This document shows positions 12,896 through 21,216 of a stretch of DNA of 32,361 bases, piece after piece. The translations under genes and the position numbers were made by a program. The notes beneath the pieces are model-generated. The model saw nothing but the letters and a program-made list of their open reading frames with translations. It had not been told where the DNA came from and did not search any database. Each line of letters begins with the position of its first letter. Positions within the stretch are counted from its first letter, which is position 1. Origin of the DNA: Actinomycetota bacterium (lineage in GTDB: Bacteria > Actinomycetota > Acidimicrobiia > Acidimicrobiales > Ilumatobacteraceae); the NCBI GenBank assembly GCA_009703125.1, contig WLGS01000009.1, forward strand, positions 1-32,361. The letters run 5' to 3'.

Positions 12896-15112
12896 ATGGG
12901 GTCACCCGTTGGTCTCACTTCTCAAGAAGTAACTACTCGTCAACTTCAAGGTTTAGTGAACAATCTTGATACGAAAACTTCTCGCTCGCTCGCACATATT
13001 CTTCGCACCAATGTGTTTACGCGCTTTAACGCCATCTTGGGTGCATTATTTATAGCCATCGTTCTCACGGGTTCTCTTGCCGATGGCCTCTTTGGATTAG
13101 TCCTTGTAGCAAACACAGTGCTGGGCACTGCACAAGAATGGAAAGCAAAGAGAACCCTAGATCGCATTCGTCTTCTCCACTCACCCACTTCCCATGTCAT
13201 ACGTGATGGAGTCAACCAACTCATCGCATCTCATGAGATTGTTCAAGATGATGTCGTTGTTATAAGTGCAGGCGACCATATTGCTGTGGACGGTGTGGTG
13301 CTCTCATCAGAGAACTTGGAAGTCAACGAATCAAATCTGACAGGAGAAGCTGATGCAGTGATGAAGCTTTCGGAACAAAGAGTTTTTTCCGGAACGTTTG
13401 TAACGGCAGGAAGCGGCACCATTCACGCCACAGCAGTAGGAAAGGAATCGTATGCACAACGCATCACTGCTGAGGCAAAGAAGTTCACACGGCCAGTATC
13501 GGAAATACAAGATGTCGTGAATCGACTCCTCGCGTGGATGCTGTGGTCTTTTCTCCTCTTGGCACCATTGCAAGTGTGGACACAATTACGTGTTGATGGT
13601 GATCGCAATTGGCAAGAAGCCACAGTGCGTTCTGTCGCAGGCTTGGTCGGCATCATCCCCGAGGGTCTCGTGGTTTTGACAACAATTACATTTCTTACCG
13701 CAGCGGTTGCTCTCTCTCGGCAACAAGTGCTGGTGCAACAGTTACCGGCAGTTGAGACTCTGGCTCGTGTCAGTGTTCTGTGTGTAGATAAGACAGGAAC
13801 ATTGACCACCGGAATCATGCAATGTGATCCACTGCTGGTGCTGAACAGCTATGACGAGACCGAACTACAAGATGTACTCGGTGCACTTGCCGATGATCTC
13901 GCAGCTAATGCCACGTTGCAAGCCATTGGCCAGAAATTTCCCTCTACACAAGCCATGCACGTCATCGCACATATCCCATTTGACTCATTGAAAAAATGGA
14001 AGGCCATCCAAGTTGACTCTGGCTCCTGGTATCTCGGTGCTCCTGAAATTCTCTCCAGTACCGATGTATCAGTTCTGCGGAAGGTCCAAGATCTTGCTCA
14101 TACAGGCGCACGAGTTCTTTTGCTGGCACATTCGCCGACACCACTGACTCAAAATGCACTCCCGTCCCAACTTGAGCCCGCAGCACTGATCGCAATTAAG
14201 GAACAAGTTCGCCAAGATGCAGCGCTCACGATCAAATACTTCTGTGACCAGGGAGTAGATATCTATGTGCTCTCAGGAGATCACCCCTCCACAGTCGCAG
14301 CAGTTGCGCGGGCCGTGGGAATCAAGGAAGACCATGTACGCGGACGAGTAACACCCGAAGAAAAGCGTGACTTCATAGAACAGTTACACACCCGAGGTGA
14401 AGTTATTGCCATGACGGGCGACGGAGTGAACGATGTTCTTGCTCTCAAGAAAGCTGATATTGGAATAGCTATGGACAATGCTGCACCTGCAACAAAGGCA
14501 GTGGCTGAAATGATTTTGCTCGATGGGAAATTTTCACATCTCCCCACAGCAATTACCGAAGGTCGAAGAGTCATCGGCAATCTGGAGCGCGTTGCCCACA
14601 TCTTTCTCGCCAAGAACGTTATGAGCGTGTTTTCCATCATCAGCGTTGCCGTGCTCTCTCAGCCTTTCCCGTTTCTTCCCCGTCAGATGACACTGATGTC
14701 CACATTGGCAATTGGTATACCAGCCTTCTTTTTGGCTATCGGCAAAAGCGCGCGCAGATACTCACCTGGCTTTTTATCCCGAGTGCTTCAATTCTCGTTT
14801 CCTGCGGGTGTTGCGATCGGATGTGCAGTTGTCGTTGTAGATATCTCGGCCCCTGATGATTCGGGTACGGCGGCCTCAATCACCGCACTTGTTGCCTTCA
14901 TGTGGATTGTGTCGGTGTTTGCTCGACCATTCACGGCTCGCAATGCCGTAGTTCTTGCAACACTCATAATTCTTGCAATCTGTGCGTTTAGCATTGAAAT
15001 GCTGACAGAGTTTTTCTCATTCTCCGTCACAACACACAACATCGCACTTGGCATGGCAGGCAGTTTTTGCACTGCGGGAGTTATTGAAGTTATTCACCGC
15101 ATCCAGCACTAG
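12896..15112 (+). CDS. ctpE: P2-type cation-transporting ATPase, CtpE-like
   Basis: This 738-aa P-type ATPase shows all core motifs: actuator TGEA at 149-152 (Ala replaces the usual Ser of TGES), PEGL at 255-258 in the M4 helix, phosphorylation site DKTGTLT (Asp298), and hinge TGDGVND (507-513). There are about ten membrane segments, four before and around the catalytic domains and six at the C-terminus. PEGL rather than CPC argues against a heavy-metal P1B pump. IIPEGLVVLTT and TGEA resemble mycobacterial CtpE, a calcium-linked P2 ATPase, so Ca2+ is the best guess. There is no N-terminal metal-binding domain. It is somewhat shorter than what I recall for CtpE (about 800 aa). The ion specificity is inference. 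Confidence 0.85.
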   Translation: MGSPVGLTSQEVTTRQLQGLVNNLDTKTSRSLAHILRTNVFTRFNAILGALFIAIVLTGSLADGLFGLVLVANTVLGTAQEWKAKRTLDRIRLLHSPTSHVIRDGVNQLIASHEIVQDDVVVISAGDHIAVDGVVLSSENLEVNESNLTGEADAVMKLSEQRVFSGTFVTAGSGTIHATAVGKESYAQRITAEAKKFTRPVSEIQDVVNRLLAWMLWSFLLLAPLQVWTQLRVDGDRNWQEATVRSVAGLVGIIPEGLVVLTTITFLTAAVALSRQQVLVQQLPAVETLARVSVLCVDKTGTLTTGIMQCDPLLVLNSYDETELQDVLGALADDLAANATLQAIGQKFPSTQAMHVIAHIPFDSLKKWKAIQVDSGSWYLGAPEILSSTDVSVLRKVQDLAHTGARVLLLAHSPTPLTQNALPSQLEPAALIAIKEQVRQDAALTIKYFCDQGVDIYVLSGDHPSTVAAVARAVGIKEDHVRGRVTPEEKRDFIEQLHTRGEVIAMTGDGVNDVLALKKADIGIAMDNAAPATKAVAEMILLDGKFSHLPTAITEGRRVIGNLERVAHIFLAKNVMSVFSIISVAVLSQPFPFLPRQMTLMSTLAIGIPAFFLAIGKSARRYSPGFLSRVLQFSFPAGVAIGCAVVVVDISAPDDSGTAASITALVAFMWIVSVFARPFTARNAVVLATLIILAICAFSIEMLTEFFSFSVTTHNIALGMAGSFCTAGVIEVIHRIQH

Positions 15113-15131
15113 TTGCACTACGCGAGCACCT

Positions 15132-16943
15132 TTAGCGAGAAAGCTCTAAGCCTTCCATTTGTCCAGATTCACGCCACGATTCAAGCAGTCGTGCAAAAGC
15201 AACAGGCCCACGTCCGTAGCTTCCATTTTGCGCCGCTCTTTCGGCTGGTCGTCCTTCGTTGTTGTAGTAACCGGGCGTACATGCTTCAAGGAACTTGAGA
15301 TTCATTGTGGAATGCGCCTTGATGGTATTCACCCACTCGGCCTCGGCAACGTCAGTGGTTTCAACCCTGGTCATGCCAGCTTCCAAGAGTTCAGACACCA
15401 CAAATGCAATGTGAATGGACTGCTCATTCAACATATGAGGAAAATTCACAGAGAACCCAGACTGCGCGGTGGACACAATAAAACAGTTAGGGAACTGACG
15501 AGTAAAGAACCCGTGGAAAGTCTCTACACCATCGGCCCACTTTTCAGAAAGTGTCAGTCCGTCTGTTCCATATACCTGATAGCCAGCACGTCGTGAGTAA
15601 TCAGTTCCCACTTCAAATCCTGTAGCAAAGATCAAACAGTCAAGTTCGTATTCAACACCATTTGCCACCACACCACGAGGCGTGATGCGTTCCACGCCAC
15701 GCCCTTCGGTATCTACCAAGGTCACATTGTCTCGATTAAACGTAGGCAAATAATCATCATGAAAGCAGGGTCGCTTGCAGAACTGTCGATACCACGGCTT
15801 TAAAGACTCTGCGGTTTTGGGATCACGCACAATCTCATCAACTCGTGAACGCACTTGGTTCATCTTTTCAAAGTCAGCAAGTTCCACAATCTGGCCAATC
15901 TCGGCAGGGTTTGCGCCAAGGCCACCTTCTTTTCGTGCACGCAACATCAGGTTTGCGATGATTTCTGTCCAACCATCATCCACAAGATCTTCGGTGTCAA
16001 ACACACCAGATGTGAGATTCGTAAAGTTCTCATTACGACGACGTTGCCAACCAGGTTCTAACGATGCTGCCCATTCAGGATCCGTAGATCGATTGTTGCG
16101 CACATCTATAGAAGATGGAGTTCGTTGAAACACAAACAAATGCTCAGCACCTGCACCCAAATGTGGAACGCACTGCACTGCTGTTGCGCCGGTACCAATA
16201 ATTCCTATGCGCTTGTCCGCAATTCGATCAAGGCCACCTTCGCTAGTGCCGCCTGTGTAGTCGTAATCCCACCTACTTGTGTGAAACGAATGACCTTCAA
16301 AAGATTCAATTCCTTCGATACCTGGAAGTTTTGGTTTATGAAGAGGGCCGTTGGCCATTGAAATAAACCGAGCACGAATCTCATCACCGCGATTGGTTTG
16401 TACGACCCATCGTCGACTGTCTTCATGCCATCGCACCTCGGTGACTTCGGTTTGCAGCACTGCACGTCGATAGAGATCAAAGTGTTCCGCAATACGTCGA
16501 CAATGCGCCAGAATTTCTGGAGCGGGTGTGTACTTCGATGCAGGCATAAACCCTGTCTCTTCCAACAGCGGAAGATAAATGTAGGACTCCACATCGCATG
16601 CAGCACCTGGATACCTGTTCCAGTACCACGTCCCACCAAAGTCACCACCTTTTTCAATGATGAGGAAATCTTCAACGCCCTTCTCGTGGAGACGAGCGCC
16701 AATCAATAAGCCACCGAATCCGCCTCCCACAACAACCATGTCCACATCACGAACAATCGGGTCACGCGTCAACTCATCCACATAGGGATCATCAAGGAAG
16801 CGAGAGAATTCTCCTGAGATCTCGACGTACTGCTCATTGCCGTCTGTTCGCACACGCTTATCGCGCTCTAGGCGATACTTCTCACGCAATTTCTCTGCAT
16901 CAATTTGGGCCGACTTGAGCACCTCGTCGCGTGAAGCATCCAC
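15132..16943 (-). CDS. Flavin-containing Baeyer-Villiger monooxygenase
   Basis: This 603-aa class B flavoprotein inserts oxygen next to a ketone, using NADPH and O2. The FAD Rossmann motif VVGGGFGG is at about 72-78, then GGTWYWNRYPGAACD. The Baeyer-Villiger fingerprint F-x-G-x3-H-x3-W is exact at 215-225 (FEGHSFHTSRW), and a second Rossmann motif GIIGTGATAVQ binds NADPH. The roughly 70-residue N-terminal extension (KLREKYRLERDKR) and the total length resemble cyclopentadecanone or steroid BVMOs more than cyclohexanone types. The frame is open to an ATG at 16982, but GTG 16943 has the perfect Shine-Dalgarno AAGGGGG 5 nt upstream, so I use it. The substrate is unknown. It diverges from surE. 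Confidence 0.9.
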   Translation of the reverse strand: MDASRDEVLKSAQIDAEKLREKYRLERDKRVRTDGNEQYVEISGEFSRFLDDPYVDELTRDPIVRDVDMVVVGGGFGGLLIGARLHEKGVEDFLIIEKGGDFGGTWYWNRYPGAACDVESYIYLPLLEETGFMPASKYTPAPEILAHCRRIAEHFDLYRRAVLQTEVTEVRWHEDSRRWVVQTNRGDEIRARFISMANGPLHKPKLPGIEGIESFEGHSFHTSRWDYDYTGGTSEGGLDRIADKRIGIIGTGATAVQCVPHLGAGAEHLFVFQRTPSSIDVRNNRSTDPEWAASLEPGWQRRRNENFTNLTSGVFDTEDLVDDGWTEIIANLMLRARKEGGLGANPAEIGQIVELADFEKMNQVRSRVDEIVRDPKTAESLKPWYRQFCKRPCFHDDYLPTFNRDNVTLVDTEGRGVERITPRGVVANGVEYELDCLIFATGFEVGTDYSRRAGYQVYGTDGLTLSEKWADGVETFHGFFTRQFPNCFIVSTAQSGFSVNFPHMLNEQSIHIAFVVSELLEAGMTRVETTDVAEAEWVNTIKAHSTMNLKFLEACTPGYYNNEGRPAERAAQNGSYGRGPVAFARLLESWRESGQMEGLELSR

Positions 16944-16950
16944 TTGTTCC

Positions 16951-16957
16951 CCCTTTG
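16951..16957 (-). promoter_or_regulatory. Ribosome binding site deciding the BVMO start
   Basis: On the minus strand AAGGGGG stands 5-7 nt before GTG 16943. The upstream in-frame ATG at 16982 has no comparable site. The rest of the 128-bp gap to surE shows no promoter I would defend. Confidence 0.65.
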
Positions 16958-17071
16958 CAGTGCTGCATTTGTACGGTATCACCGCGTATTTCTCGCATTC
17001 TTAGCGGACCGAAATCTTCAAGTCGCGTTCCCGTCACGACAAGTTCACTTCAATGAGCCAAGATAAGAGCC

Positions 17072-17914
17072 ATGCGGATACTTGTAACCAACGATGACGG
17101 AATTGATTCAGTGGGTCTTCATGTCCTTGCTCGTGCGATGCGACCCTTTGGTGAAGTTGTAGTGGCCGCACCCGACCAGGAATACTCAGGCGCCGGTGCA
17201 GCAATTGGTGCACTTCACCTCATCCAGCCCGAAGTACACAAAAGACAGATCGAAGGCATTGACACAGCATGGGCAGTCTCAGGTCCACCTGCGTTGTGTG
17301 TGTTCTTTGCGCGACTTGGCCTCTATGGAGATCCTTTTGATCTTGTGGTGTCGGGAATCAATCCCGGCGCAAATGTCGGTCGTGCTGTGTATCACTCGGG
17401 AACAGTGGGCGCAGCCATAACCGCACGCAATGGTGGCATTAGTGGTATCGCAGTAAGCCAAGCAGTCATCGGTTTTGGCGTGGAAGGTCAAGGATGGGAT
17501 GACGCGGTGAAAGGTCAGAAGTGGCACACAGCTGCCGCTATTGCCGCAACGGTTGTTGATGGATTCATTGCAAACAAGCCAGCAGAGCCCATCGTGCTGA
17601 ATGTGAATGTCCCCAACCTTGAAATTGAAGAGTTAAAAGGTTGGCGTCGCACATCAGTAGGCCACATTGTTCCCCAGGCAATGGCGCGCGCAGAGATGGA
17701 AGCAAAAGAAGGCTACGAAGATTCCTATTACGTGCGCATGACCTATGGCGGTACAACGCAAATGGCACCTCATACCGATGGCGGCGCAGTTGAAAATGGC
17801 GAAGTGTCAGTGACGTATCTCAGCCGCTTTGACGATGTAGCACACCATGGAACTGATGAGATCCACAATGCCCTCACTGGCATTGTTGGCTCTCAGAATA
17901 TGCTCCACTCGTAA
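17072..17914 (+). CDS. surE: 5'/3'-nucleotidase SurE
   Basis: This 280-aa enzyme dephosphorylates nucleoside monophosphates and is linked to stationary-phase survival. The N-terminus MRILVTNDDGIDSVGLHVLA has the metal-binding Asp-Asp of SurE; DQEYSGAG gives the conserved Ser, and VSGINPGANVG the metal Asn, followed by YHSGTVGAA. The C-terminal part supplies the dimer-exchange region. The length is slightly above the usual 250-265. The ATG at 17072 starts exactly at the conserved motif. It precedes an SCO6745-family gene by 35 bp, a gap containing an 8-bp hairpin. Confidence 0.93.
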   Translation: MRILVTNDDGIDSVGLHVLARAMRPFGEVVVAAPDQEYSGAGAAIGALHLIQPEVHKRQIEGIDTAWAVSGPPALCVFFARLGLYGDPFDLVVSGINPGANVGRAVYHSGTVGAAITARNGGISGIAVSQAVIGFGVEGQGWDDAVKGQKWHTAAAIAATVVDGFIANKPAEPIVLNVNVPNLEIEELKGWRRTSVGHIVPQAMARAEMEAKEGYEDSYYVRMTYGGTTQMAPHTDGGAVENGEVSVTYLSRFDDVAHHGTDEIHNALTGIVGSQNMLHS

Positions 17915-17923
17915 ACGAGAAAC

Positions 17924-17946
17924 TTCTTCACCACTAGCGTGAAGAA
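17924..17946 (+). repeat. Hairpin immediately upstream of the SCO6745-family start codon
   Basis: TTCTTCAC-CACTAGC-GTGAAGAA is a perfect 8-bp stem with a 7-nt loop. Its 3' arm holds the only purine-rich stretch (GAAGAA) before the ATG at 17950, ending 3 nt from it. Folding in the mRNA would hide the start region. There is no T-run, so an intrinsic terminator for surE is less likely. Confidence 0.55.
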
Positions 17947-17949
17947 CAT

Positions 17950-18819
17950 ATGACTAACTGGCGCAATCTCGCACAACGTGCATCTCTTGCCTCTCACCAA
18001 CTCATTGGGTGGATCTTTTGGGATCCCACTGCCAAGGAAAACCTGGCCGCACTCGGAGTGCCCGAGGGAATGGGTCACTACATCACAAACCGTGCTGCGC
18101 CCTTAGCAGCTGCAGGTAGCGAAGCGGTCTTTGCGGCCTTCTACACAATCAAGCGCGAATTCATTCAGTTCTCACTGCAACATGCTGAACCACATATTGC
18201 GAAATGGACCGACGTCACTGATGCACGCGATGCAGCAGTTCTCTCAGGATTACAACGCCTGACTCCAGAGATAGTTGTACCGCTTGGTGAACTTGCAGAA
18301 GATCTGTGGAGGACCGTAGATGCATTACCTGCATCGGGACGCGTACTTTTCGCTGCGCACAAATCTTGGCCTCGTGCTTCTCATCCGACGTTGTCTGCAT
18401 GGAATGCTCTCAACACCATTCGTGAATGGCGTGGCGATACGCACTTTGCTCTACTAGTCGCCGATGACATCGGGCTGGTTGAGGCAGGGCTATTACATGA
18501 TGCATGGATGGGCTACCCCACACAGTGGATTCCTCGTAGCCGTGGCGCAGACGACACAGAGATCAATGTTGCGCTCGCCAATCTCGCAGAACGAGGCTTT
18601 GTCACAGATGGTGTCGTGAATGATGCAGGCGTCGATTACCGCCAAAAGATTGAAGACAGAACTGAGCAACTGTGTGAATCAGTGTGGGAAATGTTTGGTG
18701 AACACAACACATTGAAGTTCTTAGATCTCATCGAACAAGTAGGACAACGCTTTGTTGAGGAGATAAACACCACTGCAGGTGAAAATTGGATGCCGGCCGC
18801 ACGCCCACGTAGGCGTTAG
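17950..18819 (+). CDS. SCO6745-family (SalK-like) protein
   Basis: This 289-aa soluble protein matches the actinobacterial SCO6745/SalK family as I recall it. The N-terminal part has LIGWIFWDP..LAALGVPEGMGHYITNRAAPL-type sequence, then AVFAAFYTIKREFIQFSL; the middle part has VDALPASGRVLFAAH..WPRASHPTLSAWNALNTIREWRGDTHFALLV, followed by a C-terminal winged-helix-like part beginning at LANLAERGFVTDG. The second half looks like a MarR-type wing (LAERGFVTDGVVNDAGVDYRQKIE), often placed with DNA-binding folds, though function is not established. No signal peptide or membrane segment is present. Its stop abuts the stop of the opposite DUF2071 gene with no base between them. Confidence 0.75.
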   Translation: MTNWRNLAQRASLASHQLIGWIFWDPTAKENLAALGVPEGMGHYITNRAAPLAAAGSEAVFAAFYTIKREFIQFSLQHAEPHIAKWTDVTDARDAAVLSGLQRLTPEIVVPLGELAEDLWRTVDALPASGRVLFAAHKSWPRASHPTLSAWNALNTIREWRGDTHFALLVADDIGLVEAGLLHDAWMGYPTQWIPRSRGADDTEINVALANLAERGFVTDGVVNDAGVDYRQKIEDRTEQLCESVWEMFGEHNTLKFLDLIEQVGQRFVEEINTTAGENWMPAARPRRR

Positions 18820-19536
18820 TTAGCGCAGATACACCTTGCGTGGTAACCCGACACGCACAGATACACCTGGTGAGAACATCACATGTGGAGTGCCTTGTGG
18901 TGTAGAGAGACCCGAAGCAATAACCAACGTGTCATGAAGTGACACCAATTCTGCCGAGTACAGCGGCCATGTTTCATGGTCAACTGGCGCATAGCGCACA
19001 CCATCGCGAAACCCTTTTGAATACAAACCCCAACGGGCTGAGAGAAAAACCGATAGGTCATCAGGGTCTTCAATCCGTTCACCAATCTTTAGACTCAGCG
19101 ATGTTGATGCGCCACTTGGCCAGCGCCGCTGCACATGAGCATTGATGCTGTTGCCATGACGACTGTTCTCTGCTGTTCCCCAGCAGTACGGCAACAGATA
19201 CGTAGTACGTGCAACAAGAGCGGGAAGAAAGCGATTCACATCCAAAGAAAAAAACCACACACCTGGAACTCCATTGCACTTCACATATGTGCGAACATTC
19301 ACTTCTGGAAATGATCCAAAGTATGGAACTGGTGGCAGATGTGGAATGCCAATGTTGCGCATAGAAAATGGGATGAGGCCGACCCATGCAGAACCATCGA
19401 ATGTGTCCACTTCTACACCTGGTGGCAATAACGCTTTCACCTCTTGCGGGTCATAGCGCCAGTGGATGTAGGACAAGTCTTGCCATTGCTGCACCATCAC
19501 CGCTCGTGTCACTGGTTCGGGGCATGTATCCATCAC
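18820..19536 (-). CDS. DUF2071 (YqjF-like) family protein
   Basis: This 238-aa soluble protein has the DUF2071 layout. WQDLSYIHWRYDPQEVKALLPPGVEVDTFDG and AWVGLIPFSMRNIG sit at the N-terminus, then NVRTYV and GVWFFSLD, and the C-terminal LSVFLSARWGLYS. The fold is related to acetoacetate decarboxylase-like barrels, and the biochemical role is unknown. The GTG at 19536 is backed by TTGCTA-N16-TAGTGT located 7 nt upstream, so the message is probably leaderless. An ATG one codon later is a possible alternative. It diverges from the flippase-like gene and is tail to tail, with zero spacing, with the SCO6745-family gene. Confidence 0.85.
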   Translation of the reverse strand: MMDTCPEPVTRAVMVQQWQDLSYIHWRYDPQEVKALLPPGVEVDTFDGSAWVGLIPFSMRNIGIPHLPPVPYFGSFPEVNVRTYVKCNGVPGVWFFSLDVNRFLPALVARTTYLLPYCWGTAENSRHGNSINAHVQRRWPSGASTSLSLKIGERIEDPDDLSVFLSARWGLYSKGFRDGVRYAPVDHETWPLYSAELVSLHDTLVIASGLSTPQGTPHVMFSPGVSVRVGLPRKVYLR

Positions 19537-19543
19537 AGGTCAC

Positions 19544-19571
19544 ACACTACGTCTCGCTTTTCCCGTAGCAA
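19544..19571 (-). promoter_or_regulatory. Promoter of the DUF2071 gene, leaderless
   Basis: On the minus strand TTGCTA (19566-19571), a 16-nt spacer and TAGTGT (19544-19549) are followed after 7 nt by GTG 19536. This supports that codon as the start. Confidence 0.6.
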
Positions 19572-19602
19572 CTGCGCCCTGCACCGCTACCGTCACATAC
19601 AC

Positions 19603-20682
19603 ATGCGGCGCTTTATTCCTTCACTCATCACTGTGGCCATCATTGTCACTTTGAGTGTCTTTCAACGCGATCTGTTGCGCGACATTTTCAGCCGTCTGGC
19701 CGAGATCCCACTTTGGGGATTCATTCCTTTATTGGGTGCAGGTGGCGCAGTCATTGTGGCACGCGCACTCTTTCTCCGTTCCTGTTCACCAGGAATAACT
19801 CTTCGACAGGCAATCACTGCAGATCAAACTGCACTAGCTGCGGGATACGGCATTGCAGTTGGTGGTGGCCCCATCGGTACCGCGATGCGCATCCACATGT
19901 TTACGAAGTGGGGACTCACGAGCCAGACAATTGCAACTTCCATCGTCGCCACGGCAGTCGTTCCCTCTTTCACAACATGGGGCTTACCCATCATCGTTCT
20001 TATTTGGCCGTTCATATCAGGCAATACCAACACAGTGGAAACCATCGCGCTGTGGGCAGGTGTGGTCTTGGTCTCCACATCGGCGATGTTCTGGTGGATT
20101 GCACTTCGATGGCCATTTGTATTATCCAAAGTTGGCCATGTGGGTCGCGTACTTCGTTCACTGATTCTGAAAAAGCTTCCCGCGCGTTTTTGGCGCACCA
20201 GAAAACTCGCTGAACGCACCACACCACAAAAATTCACCGACGAACTACGCCTCTCACTGGTACATCTCATACGTACCCGTGGTCTCATGATCATTGCGAG
20301 CTCAAGTTCCACATTGCTTGCAAGCCTTCTGGCCCTATGGACATCTGCTCAACTATTCGGTGCTACCGGACTGAGCTTTGTGGAATGTCTGATTGCCTTT
20401 TCTCTCATCCGCGTACTCGTTGCACTCTCTCCGATCCCAGGAGGTATCGGCATTGCCGAACTTGGCCTCATTGCCCTATTGGAGAATGCAGGCCTTTCCA
20501 CTCTTGATGCAACAGGTACAACAATTCTCTATCGCTTCCTCACATGGTTCTTGCCCATTGTGGTAGGTACTGTGTTGTGGTGGCGCTACAGCCACACACG
20601 CCAGGAGAAAAACAATGGCTCGTTACGTGACGACAATCCCCAGTTCCAAGACACCAGCGGAGGCGTTCGCCTACATGGCTGA
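19603..20682 (+). CDS. Flippase-like membrane protein (lysylphosphatidylglycerol synthase TM / UPF0104 family)
   Basis: This 359-aa integral membrane protein has about eight hydrophobic helices. It carries the family hallmark ALSPIPGGIGIAELGL near residue 285, in which P-G-G-I-G-x-x-E precedes a helix. It corresponds to the membrane half of MprF-like proteins without the aminoacyl-transferase domain, so lipid-linked substrate translocation is the usual suggestion. The frame is open upstream to 19444, but that would overlap the opposite DUF2071 gene and lacks hydrophobic sequence. The ATG at 19603 begins MRRFIPSLITVAIIV and has TACCGT 9 nt upstream. The last 68 bp overlap the next gene in another frame. 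Confidence 0.82.
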   Translation: MRRFIPSLITVAIIVTLSVFQRDLLRDIFSRLAEIPLWGFIPLLGAGGAVIVARALFLRSCSPGITLRQAITADQTALAAGYGIAVGGGPIGTAMRIHMFTKWGLTSQTIATSIVATAVVPSFTTWGLPIIVLIWPFISGNTNTVETIALWAGVVLVSTSAMFWWIALRWPFVLSKVGHVGRVLRSLILKKLPARFWRTRKLAERTTPQKFTDELRLSLVHLIRTRGLMIIASSSSTLLASLLALWTSAQLFGATGLSFVECLIAFSLIRVLVALSPIPGGIGIAELGLIALLENAGLSTLDATGTTILYRFLTWFLPIVVGTVLWWRYSHTRQEKNNGSLRDDNPQFQDTSGGVRLHG

Positions 20683-21046
20683 TTTGCGCAACTTCTCCGA
20701 ATGGGACCGCAACATCATCAAGGTTGAACAAATTGAAGGAAATGGCCCAGGCCTCAACACCGTGTTTGATATCACCGTGCGCGGCATGGGTGGTAAGCCA
20801 TCAGTTCTTCGCTATAAAACAGTGGAGTTCGATGAACACACCAACATTTTGGTGAAAGGTCGCAACACGTTGTTCACCTCTATTGATCGCGTCACTGTAG
20901 TTCCCACTGCAACTGGTTGCGATGTCACCTATGACGCAATCTTGACCGCCAATTGGATTGTGGCTCCAATGAATCTCGTACTCGGTGCAGTGTTTAACAA
21001 AGTGGGAAATGCTGCAACAAAAGGCTTGCGACGAGTACTGGCTTAG
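20615..21046 (+). CDS. SRPBCC (START/polyketide-cyclase-like) family protein
   Basis: This 143-aa protein with a helix-grip fold begins with ARYVTTIPSSKTPAEAFAYMADLRNFSEWDRNI, in which the conserved W follows the short helices, and it ends in a long C-terminal helix (VFNKVGNAATKGLRRVL). Such proteins bind small hydrophobic ligands; some are cyclases or lipid carriers. The start ATG is well supported by AGGAG 7 nt upstream, which lies inside the end of the flippase-like gene. The 68-bp overlap makes the two genes one transcription unit. The ligand is unknown. Confidence 0.85.
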   Translation: MARYVTTIPSSKTPAEAFAYMADLRNFSEWDRNIIKVEQIEGNGPGLNTVFDITVRGMGGKPSVLRYKTVEFDEHTNILVKGRNTLFTSIDRVTVVPTATGCDVTYDAILTANWIVAPMNLVLGAVFNKVGNAATKGLRRVLA

Positions 21047-21054
21047 ACAATGTT

Positions 21055-21216
21055 CTAAGGACACCCAAGTCCATGAAGATTTGCACACTCACGACATAGC
21101 CATGCGCGACCTTCGGTGGTACTCCACGCTGTAGCAAAAGGTGACCCACACGACATGCAGTCGTGCTTTTCTTTCAACTCAGGTCGCACCTGAAACGAAG
21201 GCTTTTCATCGGACAT
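21055..21216 (-). CDS. Small zinc-ribbon-like protein, 53 aa
   Basis: This short frame lies in what looks like a gap. It starts at ATG 21216, inside the last codons of the TetR gene (11-bp overlap), and ends with TAG at 21055-21057. The 53 residues contain two Cys pairs, DCMSCG and LCREC, about 22 residues apart, the standard spacing of a zinc ribbon. A conserved-looking WSTTEGRAW stretch joins them, and a further Cys sits next to the C-terminus. Codon use looks ordinary, and the gene ends 8 bp from the SRPBCC stop on the other strand. I do not recognise a named family. It is probably the third gene of the VOC-TetR operon. It could be a chance frame, but the Cys pattern argues otherwise. Confidence 0.6.
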   Translation of the reverse strand: MSDEKPSFQVRPELKEKHDCMSCGSPFATAWSTTEGRAWLCRECANLHGLGCP

